From Syntrophaceae bacterium UBA2208 (GTDB lineage Bacteria > Desulfobacterota > BSN033 > UBA1163), in NCBI GenBank assembly GCA_002327885.1, contig DCUS01000036.1, positions 5,529-23,114 on the forward strand: DNA of 17,586 nt, given 5' to 3'. Under the pieces are notes generated by a model, which made no database searches, had not been told where the DNA came from, and saw nothing but the letters and a program-made list of their open reading frames with translations. The position numbers and the translations under genes were made by a program. Position 1 is the stretch's first letter; each line of letters starts with the position of its first letter. Below are positions 1-7,280 of the stretch, piece by piece.

Positions 1-1
1 T

Positions 2-1642
2 ATGGAAATAAGCGTGGGTTCAATTTACGAGCAATTCGAAAAAGTTACCCGGGATCATCCCGACAAGCCAGCACTCATCTACCTGGGCGTGAAATACAAT
101 TTTTCTCAACTCCGGGAGGTGACTGAGAATCTAGCTGCTAATCTCCATAGAATGGGTGTATCAAAAGGAGATAGGGCCGTCCTTTATCTCCCTAATTCCC
201 CCCAGTGGATCATCGCTTGGTTTGCCTTGATGCGAATTGGTGTGGTTGCCATCCCCATCTCGCCGATTTACACGCCCATTGATCTCGAATACATGTCCAA
301 TGACAGCGGGGCTGAGACCATCTTCTGTCTGGATACGAACTTTGGATATGTGTCACAGGTGCTTCCTGAAACCAAATTGAAGAGAGTGATCGTCACCAAT
401 TTGGCTGAGCTTCTCCCTTTGTGGAAATGGCTGATCGGGAGGGGATTTAATAAAATCCCGGTGGGAAAGTTTGATTCCGGCGCCAATATTTTCCGCTTTA
501 AGAAACTGCTTAAAGATGGTCTCGCTTCTGCTCTGCCGTCCTTAAAGACAGAACCGGAAGAAATGGTTGAAATGCTTTATACGGGCGGGACCACCGGTCT
601 TCCCAAAGGAGTACCCTTTACAAATATTCTGTTTCTTGAAGCCGCGGCTGAGCAGAGGATGGTCAGTGAACGCTTTATCCCCAAGGGAGAAGATATTGTC
701 GTTCAAGGGGGTCCGCTTTTTCACATTCTTGGTCAACAAGTGGGGTTGGGAGGAGTCCTCTCGGGGGACACACTGGTGTTACTTCCACGAGTGAATCTGG
801 ACGGACTCTTTGAACATATTCAACGATATAAGATCTTAACCTTCTTCGGTGTTCCTGCAATATACCGCATGATTCTCGAACATGACCGGGTGGATTACTA
901 TAATTTAACTTCACTCAAGTACTGTTTTTCCGGGGGGGATGTGCTTCCTTCAGAGGTGGCTGAGAGATGGCTTAAAAAGTTTGGGCAGCCGATCTATCAA
1001 GGGTACGGAGCAACAGAGACCTGTGGCCGTGTTTCTCTAACTCCCATGGGTGAGCAGGCCCCGGCAGGGAGTGCAGGCAAAGTCACCCCCCTTCAGGACG
1101 TAAAACTGGTTGACCCCGACACACTCGAACCTGTTCCTCATGGGGAGCCTGGAGAAATCCTCGTCTACTCTGAGCATATGGTCAGAAATTACTGGAATAA
1201 ACCTGAAGAGACAGCGGAATGTTTTATCGAGATAGGCGGAAAACTCTGGTACAGGACCCGGGATATTGTAAGAATAGATGAAAATGGATGGCTTTTTTAT
1301 TTAGATCGGTCTGTTGACACGCTCAAGCACAAAGGCTACCGTGTCGCTGTTTCGGAAATAGAGGCTGTATTACAAGAGCATCCTGCCGTGATCTCTGCTT
1401 GTGTGGTGGGTGTTCCGGATGAGAAAGTTGGCGAGAGAATCAAAGCCTTTGCTGTTCTCAAAGAAGATGTGAAGGGTGTGAGCGCCTATGATCTCCTCAA
1501 ATGGTGCCGCGAGAGACTGGCTCCCTATAAAGTTCCTCAATATATTGAATTCCGGGATATGCTCCCCAAATCAAAGGTCGGCAAACTTCTAAGGCGCGAA
1601 CTGAGGGCCGAAGAACGTAAGAGATTTGAGAAGGTGGAGTAG
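2..1642 (+). CDS. Long-chain-type acyl-CoA synthetase (AMP-forming), possibly 5'-incomplete
   Basis: Member of the ANL adenylating family: it would activate a carboxylic acid with ATP to an acyl-AMP and then transfer it to CoA, feeding acyl-CoA metabolism in the cytoplasm. Visible motifs are the phosphate-binding loop YTGGTTGLPKG (residues 193-203), GYGATET (334-340), YRTRD with the ribose-binding Asp (417-421), the hinge region DRSVDTLKHKGYR, and the C-terminal catalytic Lys in VGKLLRREL (about Lys528). The length of 546 aa fits a whole enzyme. The ATG is at the second base of the window, so no ribosome site can be seen and the true start may lie upstream. The substrate cannot be read from sequence; a fatty or aromatic acid is plausible given the acyl-CoA dehydrogenases further along, although those are on the other strand. 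It is followed after 8 bases by the rubrerythrin gene, so the two are probably co-transcribed. Confidence 0.9.
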   Translation: MEISVGSIYEQFEKVTRDHPDKPALIYLGVKYNFSQLREVTENLAANLHRMGVSKGDRAVLYLPNSPQWIIAWFALMRIGVVAIPISPIYTPIDLEYMSNDSGAETIFCLDTNFGYVSQVLPETKLKRVIVTNLAELLPLWKWLIGRGFNKIPVGKFDSGANIFRFKKLLKDGLASALPSLKTEPEEMVEMLYTGGTTGLPKGVPFTNILFLEAAAEQRMVSERFIPKGEDIVVQGGPLFHILGQQVGLGGVLSGDTLVLLPRVNLDGLFEHIQRYKILTFFGVPAIYRMILEHDRVDYYNLTSLKYCFSGGDVLPSEVAERWLKKFGQPIYQGYGATETCGRVSLTPMGEQAPAGSAGKVTPLQDVKLVDPDTLEPVPHGEPGEILVYSEHMVRNYWNKPEETAECFIEIGGKLWYRTRDIVRIDENGWLFYLDRSVDTLKHKGYRVAVSEIEAVLQEHPAVISACVVGVPDEKVGERIKAFAVLKEDVKGVSAYDLLKWCRERLAPYKVPQYIEFRDMLPKSKVGKLLRRELRAEERKRFEKVE

Positions 1643-1650
1643 GGGGGAAA

Positions 1651-2148
1651 ATGGACGAAAAACTCAAAGAGGCTTTTTACAAGATTTATGAGGGGGAGGC
1701 CAAAGCCGCACTTCGACTAAAAATCTTTGCCAAGAAAGCACAGGAGGAAGGACTTCCCCAGATTGCCTATCTCTTTCGTGTGATCGCTTTCAGTGAGGAG
1801 ATTCATGGTGAGCGCGCGCTTCGGATGCTGAGAGAGATTAAAGATACCGAGTCCAATCTCAAAGAAAGCTTTCAGTCGGAAACCAGTGTTGCGGGAGTGG
1901 CTTACGACCATTTTATTGAGCTTGCCGAGAATATCGGAGACCTCCCGGCATCGACCATTTTCTCCAATTCGAGAGATGTCGAAGACGGTCACGCCAAACT
2001 TTATAAATATGCGATCAACCATCTGATTGGAGATCGGGAGACAACTTATTATGTATGCCAGGTGTGCGGTTTTGTGTCGGATGGAATCCTGCCTGAGGCC
2101 TGTCCGGTATGTTCAGCCCCCAGGGATCAATTTGTAGAATTTAAATGA
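1651..2148 (+). CDS. rbr: Rubrerythrin
   Basis: Small cytoplasmic non-haem iron protein (165 aa), expected to reduce hydrogen peroxide in anaerobes with electrons from a rubredoxin-like centre. The N-terminal ferritin-like helical domain (about residues 1-125) carries di-iron ligand candidates Glu14/Glu16, the E-x-x-H at 49-52, Glu90/Glu93, and a second E-x-x-H at 111-114. The C-terminal rubredoxin-like domain has Cys136-x2-Cys139 and Cys151-x2-Cys154. The length is a little below the roughly 190 aa of classical rubrerythrins. The start is supported by a G-rich stretch (GGGGGGAAA) directly before the ATG, overlapping the 8-base gap after the ligase stop. A terminator follows at the stop codon, which closes this transcription unit. 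An oxidative-stress role is known for the family; any link to the ligase is inference from adjacency. Confidence 0.92.
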   Translation: MDEKLKEAFYKIYEGEAKAALRLKIFAKKAQEEGLPQIAYLFRVIAFSEEIHGERALRMLREIKDTESNLKESFQSETSVAGVAYDHFIELAENIGDLPASTIFSNSRDVEDGHAKLYKYAINHLIGDRETTYYVCQVCGFVSDGILPEACPVCSAPRDQFVEFK

Positions 2149-2180
2149 AACCTTCCCCTCCTCCCCCGGAAGGTTTTTTT
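2148..2180 (+). terminator. Rho-independent terminator after rubrerythrin
   Basis: A perfect 9-bp stem, AAACCTTCC (2148-2156) pairing with GGAAGGTTT (2168-2176), encloses an 11-base pyrimidine loop and runs into seven T residues (2174-2180). It begins on the last base of the rubrerythrin TGA. On the opposite strand the stem is not followed by a T run, so it should act mainly on plus-strand transcripts. Confidence 0.85.
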
Positions 2181-2222
2181 CCTGAAACCCTGATTTTGGA
2201 AACCCGTCTCTCCGTTTAAGGT

Positions 2223-2561
2223 CTATGGCCCTTTAGGGAACATCTTTAAAAAGGCGTCAAAAGGTTCTTCCGATTTCTTGCATTTGAAGAGCGCTTCGAT
2301 TTCGAGAAGATCAAACCCGGAGTAGTTTTTAGGGTTCAGTGTCACACCAAATTGTTTTTTAATCCGATCCACCATATATTCCCGCAACGCTAAATCGTAG
2401 TTCAGATAGGAAGGGTCTTCCGCCCCCGTGTAGGATTTTCCAGCATAATCGAAGAGCTGGGATTGAAAAGAACCTCCTTTGGCATATCCCGGAGGGGCAA
2501 TGACACAAAACCACAAAATAATGGTGAGGATTGGAAGAGACAGGATCATTTTTGTACGCAT
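2223..2561 (-). CDS. Small secreted/periplasmic protein of unknown function
   Basis: 112-aa protein that I do not recognise. The start is placed at the internal ATG at 2561, not the upstream in-frame ATG at 2618, because AAAGGAGG lies 7 bases before 2561 and the downstream residues form a typical signal peptide. That peptide has a basic start (MRTKMI), a hydrophobic core at residues 5-22, and a cleavage-like GYA-K site near residue 27. The mature part is about 85 aa with no obvious transmembrane segment and no conserved motif known to me. It contains an aromatic, acidic stretch (YNYDLALREYMVDRIKKQFG-like region) suggesting a helical fold, and a single Cys near the C-terminus. It lies 59 bases after another small unknown gene on the same strand, so the two probably form a pair. 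The function is unknown and export is an inference from the N-terminus. Confidence 0.6.
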   Translation of the reverse strand: MRTKMILSLPILTIILWFCVIAPPGYAKGGSFQSQLFDYAGKSYTGAEDPSYLNYDLALREYMVDRIKKQFGVTLNPKNYSGFDLLEIEALFKCKKSEEPFDAFLKMFPKGP

Positions 2562-2620
2562 TTTTTTACCTCCTTTAATGACAATTTTAGGTTTTGAGTG
2601 TTCCCTTTTTAAAATCACTT

Positions 2621-3019
2621 CTAAGCAAATAAAGATAAGGTTGTTATCGTAAGGGCGGGAGGTTTTTTATTTTCTTCAATATCCACTTTCATTTTTGATC
2701 TTTCAAATCTTTCTTTGAATTCACTCCACTTAAAATGAGCAATGAGTTTCCCTCTCCTAAAGAGAACAAATATATCCATTTTTTCGTATATCCAGGCGGC
2801 CAGGGTTTCTTTTTCCGCAGAGTCGTTGTTCACGGGAAGAAAATCCAATCTTAAAATTTCTTGAAGATCTTCGACGTTAATATTGATTTCCGGGGTTCCC
2901 CATTGACGAAGAAATATGTCCTGATTAATTCCCGAGAGCATAAGATGAGCTCCCCCCATCTTACGCCTGGATTGAGTTTTATATAAATTGGAAATGAAGC
3001 CTAAGACATGGAGTGCCAT
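2621..3019 (-). CDS. Hypothetical protein
   Basis: 132-aa frame with no recognised family. Visible features are a hydrophobic N-terminus (MALHVLGFISNLY), a W-G-x-P segment (FLRQWGTPEI), a later WIYEKMDIFVLFRRGK segment, and AHFKW. A W-G-x-P motif followed by a W-x-Y then F-x-x-G-K pattern resembles small beta-sheet proteins that track a paired partner, as in SmpA/OmlA-like folds, but that comparison is weak and I do not assign it. The start is uncertain. The ATG at 3019 has no clear ribosome site. The internal ATG in AHLMLSG (residue 27) has GGGGGAG just before it and would give about 106 aa. The gene is upstream of and probably co-transcribed with the signal-peptide protein at 2223-2561. Confidence 0.5.
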   Translation of the reverse strand: MALHVLGFISNLYKTQSRRKMGGAHLMLSGINQDIFLRQWGTPEININVEDLQEILRLDFLPVNNDSAEKETLAAWIYEKMDIFVLFRRGKLIAHFKWSEFKERFERSKMKVDIEENKKPPALTITTLSLFA

Positions 3020-3089
3020 ATTAATAAACCACGATCTTTAATAAATTAATGGTTTGATTCTTAAAAAAATTGCTTCGGCAACCCGGACA

Positions 3090-3194
3090 TCCCAGTGGGA
3101 CCCGTGCCTGCACGCTTAAGTCCCTGCCTGCGACAGGTAGGGTGGTTAAGTATCTCGGCATACAGGCACGCCTGCATTTTAATACGCAGGCGTG
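3090..3194. repeat. Cluster of GC-rich inverted repeats
   Basis: Four small hairpins occur within about 105 bases. TCCC/GGGA lies at 3090-3100. CGTGC-CT-GCACG lies at 3103-3114. CCCTGCCTG (3122-3130) pairs with CAGGTAGGG (3134-3142) with one G-T pair. CACGCCTGC (3167-3175) pairs perfectly with GCAGGCGTG (3186-3194). GTGCCTG at 3104-3110 can also pair with CAGGCAC at 3163-3169, giving an alternative outer stem. The composition contrasts with the AT-rich flanks, which fits a small mobile or REP-like palindromic element. Confidence 0.6.
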
Positions 3195-3456
3195 GCTTTC
3201 CGCCCTCCAATTACTTGGAGTTAGGTTTTATCGGCAATTCCTGTAAAGAAATAAAAGCAAATCTAATGCCAAGAAATGATTTGGTTAACTGTTTGATTTA
3301 TTTAATAAATATATTGATTAAGTTTTCAAAAGATTTCGAAAAATGACAATTTTTGTTTAATTGGGTGACATTTAGTCGCATTTTTTTGGATAAGAACTAT
3401 TCAGTTAGAACAGTAGAATAGGTAAATTCTATATCGGAAATTCCCCGCAGTCTTGC

Positions 3457-3485
3457 TTGACCAATTTAAAAATGGGAAGTATATT
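3457..3485 (+). promoter_or_regulatory. Sigma70-type promoter for pncB
   Basis: TTGACC (3457-3462) and TATATT (3480-3485) are separated by exactly 17 bases, close to the housekeeping consensus. Transcription would start near 3492, giving a leader of about 145 bases before the nicotinate phosphoribosyltransferase start. Confidence 0.6.
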
Positions 3486-3617
3486 TCTATTGGAAGCCTT
3501 CAATAATTTAATTTAAACTTTTCTGAACTCTTTTCCCTGCTGTTGCAGAAAAATCTTGTTGAATGGGCCGGAAACCTTTATAAATAGGTTGTTTATCCCT
3601 TAGGGTTCATGGGTCGT

Positions 3618-3628
3618 GGAGGAAGGAG
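3618..3628 (+). promoter_or_regulatory. Double Shine-Dalgarno before pncB
   Basis: GGAGGAAGGAG holds two overlapping ribosome-binding options. GGAG at 3625-3628 is 8 bases before the ATG at 3637 (the pncB frame). GGAGG at 3618-3622 is 7 bases before the ATG at 3630, which opens a 7-codon frame ending at 3653. Confidence 0.6.
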
Positions 3629-3636
3629 TATGATTG

Positions 3637-5223
3637 ATGAAACCAACGAATAAACTGGTCAACCCTATGTTGACTGATTTCTACCAGATCACCATGTCTT
3701 ATGCTTATTGGAAAGCCGGAGTTCACGAAGAGGAGGCGGTCTTCGACCTTTTCTTCCGCAAAAATCCTTTTCGCGGAGAGTTCGCAATTTATGCCGGCCT
3801 CGAGGAGAAGCTCAGGCTATTTGAGAATTTCCATTTTACTGACGATCATATCGCCTATCTCAGAGAGCAGATGCCGCAGTGCGAGAAGGGTTTTTTCGAC
3901 TGGCTCAAGAGCGTAGACTGTTCCAAAATGAAGGTTTACGCCCTGAAGGAAGGAACGATATCTTTTCCCCGCGTGCCCTTGATGAGAGTAGAGGGACCGA
4001 TAGCGGTTGCTCAGATGCTCGAGACTCCCACGCTTACGCTGACCAATTATCCGAGCTTGATGACCACCAACGCGGCGAAATATCGTTTAGCGGTCGGTTT
4101 TGACAAGGGCTTGGTTGAATTTGGCTTGAGAAGGGCCCAGGGACCGGATGGAGGGATTTCAGCTTCCCGTTATAGCTATATGGGTGGTTTTGATGGAACA
4201 AGCAATGTTCTTGCAGGCTATCTTTTCGGCGTACCCATCGCGGGAACTCATGCTCATTCTTATGTGCAGTCGTTCATGGATATTAAGGATTTGAAAGATT
4301 ACACTCTTGCAGGGGCAGACGGAAAGCTTCATGATTTTGTTAAGGTGGTTTTGGAAATCCGAGCGGAATTGGGTTTTAATTACACCAATGAAGGAGAGCT
4401 GGCGTCCTTTATCGCCTACGCCCAGGCCTTTCCAAGAGGGTTTCTGGCGCTTGTGGACACCTACGATACTTTAAAATCAGGTGTTCCAAACTTTGTTTGC
4501 GTGGCGCTTGGGCTTCTCAAAATAGGATACAGGCCCATCGGGATAAGATTGGATTCCGGAGACCTTTCCTACCTTTCAAAGGGAACTCGGAGAATGTTAA
4601 ATGAAATAGGCGCCAGGACTAACTCCGACCTTTCAAAATGTCTGATTCTGGCGAGTAACGAGATTAACAGAAACGTTTTGAGTTCTCTCAATCAGCAGGG
4701 TCATGATATCGATACGTTTGGCATCGGCACTCATCTTGTTACCTGCGATGATCAGCCTGCAATGGGATGCGTCTACAAACTGGTGGAGTCAAAGGGTATC
4801 CCTCGGATTAAACTTTCCCAGGAATTGAGCAAAATCACCATACCCGGGAAGAAGGAAGCATACCGCCTTTTAGGTGGAGACGGTTATAGCCTGCTGGATC
4901 TGATGATAAGAGTAGGGGATGCCCCTCCGAAACCAGCAGAACGTGTATTATGTCATCACCCATTTGACCATACCAAGCGCGTGTATGTTGCTCCCTCCAA
5001 AGTGATTCCACTCCATCATTGCGTTTGGGATGGGAAAAGGGTCCATCCAGAAGTTTTATTGAATGAGTCGAGAGATTATGTTTTGAATCAGCTGAGGAGC
5101 ACAAGAGGAGATCATCTCAGGGACATCAACCCGACCCCCTACAAGGTGTCGGTGAGCGAGGAGCTTTTCAATTACGTTTACCACCTCTGGACAGAGGAAT
5201 CTCCTGTGAGCGAACTGAAATGA
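3637..5223 (+). CDS. pncB: Nicotinate phosphoribosyltransferase
   Basis: Converts nicotinate and PRPP, with ATP, to nicotinate mononucleotide in the Preiss-Handler salvage route to NAD. The 528-aa protein shows the family motifs in order: LTDFYQITM near the N-terminus (residues 12-20), FGLRRAQGPDGG (162-173), GTSNVLAG (187-194), the GTHAHSYV segment with the histidine region important for catalysis (203-210), RLDSGDL in the phosphoribose-binding part (304-310), LASNEI (338-343) and FGIGTHLVT (361-369). Length and motif wording are closer to the long, animal-type NAPRT class than to the roughly 400-aa E. coli enzyme. The start is taken at ATG 3637; a TTG immediately before it (3634) is also in frame. 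A promoter and a double ribosome site lie upstream. The stop is one base from the stop of the converging etfA1 gene. It appears to be a stand-alone gene unrelated to the acyl-CoA operon. Confidence 0.95.
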   Translation: MKPTNKLVNPMLTDFYQITMSYAYWKAGVHEEEAVFDLFFRKNPFRGEFAIYAGLEEKLRLFENFHFTDDHIAYLREQMPQCEKGFFDWLKSVDCSKMKVYALKEGTISFPRVPLMRVEGPIAVAQMLETPTLTLTNYPSLMTTNAAKYRLAVGFDKGLVEFGLRRAQGPDGGISASRYSYMGGFDGTSNVLAGYLFGVPIAGTHAHSYVQSFMDIKDLKDYTLAGADGKLHDFVKVVLEIRAELGFNYTNEGELASFIAYAQAFPRGFLALVDTYDTLKSGVPNFVCVALGLLKIGYRPIGIRLDSGDLSYLSKGTRRMLNEIGARTNSDLSKCLILASNEINRNVLSSLNQQGHDIDTFGIGTHLVTCDDQPAMGCVYKLVESKGIPRIKLSQELSKITIPGKKEAYRLLGGDGYSLLDLMIRVGDAPPKPAERVLCHHPFDHTKRVYVAPSKVIPLHHCVWDGKRVHPEVLLNESRDYVLNQLRSTRGDHLRDINPTPYKVSVSEELFNYVYHLWTEESPVSELK

Positions 5224-5224
5224 T

Positions 5225-6199
5225 TTACTTCATCCCTTTTGTTTTTTCTTTTAGAATCGGGATCACATTCAGAAAATCATCCACGATTCCGTAATCGGCG
5301 ACTCCGAAGATGGGAGCGCGGGGATCTTTGTTAATAGCGATGATCGTTTCAGAACCCTGCATCGCTGTGACATGCTGGAAAGCTCCGCTGATGCCAATGG
5401 CGATATAGACCTTCGGCTTGACGGTTTTTCCGGAAATCCCAACCTGTCGCTCTTTGGGAAGCCAATTTCGATCCACCACCGGTCGCGAGCAGGCAACAAC
5501 TCCCCCTAAGCTTTTTGCCACTTCTTCAATGATCGGGATATGCTCGGGCCCTCCAATCCCCTGGCCCACAGAAACGATGATTTCCGCCTGAGTGATGTCT
5601 TCCCCGGTGATCGGCGCTTCAATATATTCAATAAATTTTTTTACATCGATTGTCTTTTGGAGGGGGGAGGGCTCCATGATAATCCCACCCTTTTTCTCGC
5701 CGGGCGTCCCCGGACTGAAAACACCCGGTCGAACCGTCACCACATAACCCCTGGATTCTTTCAACGAAACATTGGCATTCACCTTTCCTCCATAGATGGA
5801 ACGAATGGCTTTCAAGCGATTCTCTTCGAAAGAGAGACCAATGCAATCCGTGACCAGGGGAAATCCCATTTCCGCAGAGAGAGAGGGCGCCAGGTCCATC
5901 CCAAAAGCCGTGTGCCCGATCAGGGTGAGCAGGGGCTGATGCTTTGCGAAGAGTGAGGAAAGGACTTTTTGATAAGGGACAGAATTAAAATGTTCAAGCT
6001 GGGCATCCTCTACGACGATGACCTTGGATGTCCTGGAAGCCAACTCTTCAGCGAAATTTTTGACATTATAACCCAGTAGAACAGCGGTTGAAGAGGCCTC
6101 CTGTTTGGAAGCGATCTCCTCTCCAGCCGCCAACATTTCATAGGTGATATCCCTGATCTTTCCTTGCCGGTGCTCCACCAATACAAAGATCTCTCCCAT
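5225..6199 (-). CDS. etfA: Electron transfer flavoprotein alpha subunit (ETF 1)
   Basis: FAD-carrying alpha subunit of an ETF, pairing with the beta subunit encoded just upstream (6352-7119) to move electrons from acyl-CoA dehydrogenases. The N-terminal half (about residues 1-190) is the variable alpha domain. The C-terminal FAD domain is well conserved: VGQGIGGPEH (211-220), SRPVVD with Arg239, VGISGK with Ser256 in place of the more usual Thr next to the flavin, GISGAFQH ending in His276, AINKDPRAPIF (288-298) and ADYGIVDD (301-308). At 324 aa the length is typical. GGGAGG about 7 bases before the ATG supports the start. It is the last gene of the minus-strand operon. Downstream of hdrA and the hdrD-like gene, it probably exchanges electrons with them and not with an ETF:quinone oxidoreductase. 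No terminator is evident before the converging pncB. Confidence 0.95.
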   Translation of the reverse strand: MGEIFVLVEHRQGKIRDITYEMLAAGEEIASKQEASSTAVLLGYNVKNFAEELASRTSKVIVVEDAQLEHFNSVPYQKVLSSLFAKHQPLLTLIGHTAFGMDLAPSLSAEMGFPLVTDCIGLSFEENRLKAIRSIYGGKVNANVSLKESRGYVVTVRPGVFSPGTPGEKKGGIIMEPSPLQKTIDVKKFIEYIEAPITGEDITQAEIIVSVGQGIGGPEHIPIIEEVAKSLGGVVACSRPVVDRNWLPKERQVGISGKTVKPKVYIAIGISGAFQHVTAMQGSETIIAINKDPRAPIFGVADYGIVDDFLNVIPILKEKTKGMK

Positions 6200-6222
6200 C
6201 GCTCTGCCTCCCTGCCAACCTA

Positions 6223-6346
6223 TAATAATGGAATATTGGAATGATGGAATAATGGGTTAAAAACCAAAGCCAGGATGCGGTCCTTGCATTAATCCGGCAC
6301 GTTCATCAACCCAGTATTTCAATGTTCCGTCATTCCACCATTCCCT
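6223..6346. repeat. Imperfect palindromic repeat between etfB1 and etfA1
   Basis: The left arm (about 6223-6258, rich in ATGGAAT words) is an imperfect reverse complement of the right arm (6308-6345, rich in CATTCC words). Together they fill nearly all of the 152-base gap. The 16-base word AATAATGGAATATTGG at 6224-6239 occurs again exactly at 12985-13000 in another gap of the same operon, so this is a dispersed repeat family. Confidence 0.7.
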
Positions 6347-6351
6347 ATTCT

Positions 6352-7119
6352 TTATCCTTTTTTCTTTTTGATGATTTCAGTCAATTGGGTTACGACCTCT
6401 TCAGGACTCCCCTTCAATATCTCTGCCATCTTCCCAACAGGTGGAAAGAAGACTTGATCAATTTTTGTTTCCACCGACTCACCAGATGTCCCCCCGATTT
6501 CTTCGATCCCAATATCCTTGATCTCCTTGTCTTCCGCCTCCAGGAGCGCAGAAAGGGAGACATATTTGGGTTCATTAATCCCTGTCTGAATGGTGAGAAC
6601 AGCAGGCAGTTTAACCTCCGTGACCTCCTCAATACCGCCTTCCAATTCTCTCCGGACCCTTGCCCTGTCTCCGTTTATCTCGATATTTGTAACGATAGCG
6701 GCATGAGGGAAACCGAGCATTTGAGCCAGACCCACTCCCACCTGCCCCCCGTTGTCATCCTCTGCCTGAACCCCTGTTAAAATGAGATCAAAGGACTGAT
6801 CTTTAATTGCCCGGGAAAGAATCTTCGAAACCATCTGATTGTCAAAAACCGGAGGTTCTTCAATCCTCAGCGCCCTGTCCGCCCCCATGGCAAGGCACCT
6901 CGTCAACACCTCTTTTGACTCTTCGGGTCCAATGGTGATGACGGTGACCTCCCCCCCATGTTTTTCTTTCAAAAGCGCTGCTTCCCTGACGGCATAGCCA
7001 TCCCAATCATTCAGATGGAAGACCAGATGATCCTTTTTAATATCCGATCCGTCCTTCTCAATAAAAATGTCCGCTTCCGCAGTCTTTGGAATCCTTTTGA
7101 CACAAACGGCGATATTCAT
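6352..7119 (-). CDS. etfB: Electron transfer flavoprotein beta subunit (ETF 1)
   Basis: Beta subunit that completes the ETF heterodimer with the following etfA1 and binds AMP or, in bifurcating ETFs, a second FAD. The protein starts MNIAVCVKRIP; ATG 7119 is chosen over an in-frame upstream ATG (7215) because GGGGAGG precedes it and the family begins here. Landmarks are ITIGPEESKEVLTRCLAMGADRAL (residues 62-84), the nucleotide-site segment GVQAEDDNGGQVG (116-128), LGFP (135-138), and the C-terminal arm ending in a lysine run. At 255 aa the length is normal. The two ETF beta proteins in this window differ clearly (CLAMGADRAL here, GIAMSADDAI in the other), so they are not recent duplicates. It lies between the hdrD-like gene (134-base gap with a repeat) and etfA1. 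Bifurcating or not cannot be decided by eye. Confidence 0.94.
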   Translation of the reverse strand: MNIAVCVKRIPKTAEADIFIEKDGSDIKKDHLVFHLNDWDGYAVREAALLKEKHGGEVTVITIGPEESKEVLTRCLAMGADRALRIEEPPVFDNQMVSKILSRAIKDQSFDLILTGVQAEDDNGGQVGVGLAQMLGFPHAAIVTNIEINGDRARVRRELEGGIEEVTEVKLPAVLTIQTGINEPKYVSLSALLEAEDKEIKDIGIEEIGGTSGESVETKIDQVFFPPVGKMAEILKGSPEEVVTQLTEIIKKKKG

Positions 7120-7140
7120 TGAACGCCTCCCCTGTCCCGA

Positions 7141-7280
7141 AATAACCAAATCCCAAGCCCCAATAGTCAAATAATCACCAAGTTTCAATAACCTAAATTC
7201 AAAAGCGAGAGTCAAAAAAGTTTTAGTTAATCGGACATTGGAAAACTTGGAGCTTATTTGGAATTTGAGATTTGGTCATT
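7141..7280. repeat. Large imperfect palindrome overlapping the 3' end of the hdrD-like gene
   Basis: The outer arms are AATAACCAAATCCCAA (7141-7156) against TTGAGATTTGGTCATT (7265-7280), matching at 14 of 16 positions as reverse complements. An inner pair (about 7176-7190 and 7237-7251, around CAAGTTT and AAACTTGG) continues the palindrome. The right arm encodes the last residues of the hdrD-like protein. Confidence 0.6.

Larger units (their letters stand above)
3020..3636. other. Gene-free region with hairpin cluster and pncB leader
   Basis: Region without a convincing gene. Its left third (about 3085-3195) holds several GC-rich hairpins built on CAGGC/GCCTG words. The rest is AT-rich and carries a sigma70-like promoter (3457-3485) and the leader of the nicotinate phosphoribosyltransferase gene. 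The only sizeable frame (3095-3346, plus) runs through the hairpins, begins with a non-ATG codon without a ribosome site, and shows no protein-like composition. Confidence 0.7.

Noticed and set aside
3095..3346. 83-codon open frame in the gene-free region
   Set aside because: It starts at a non-ATG codon without a ribosome site, runs through the hairpin cluster, and has no protein-like composition.
5540..5956. 138-codon plus-strand frame inside etfA1
   Set aside because: Antisense to a conserved ETF alpha gene; composition follows the codon pattern of the real gene.
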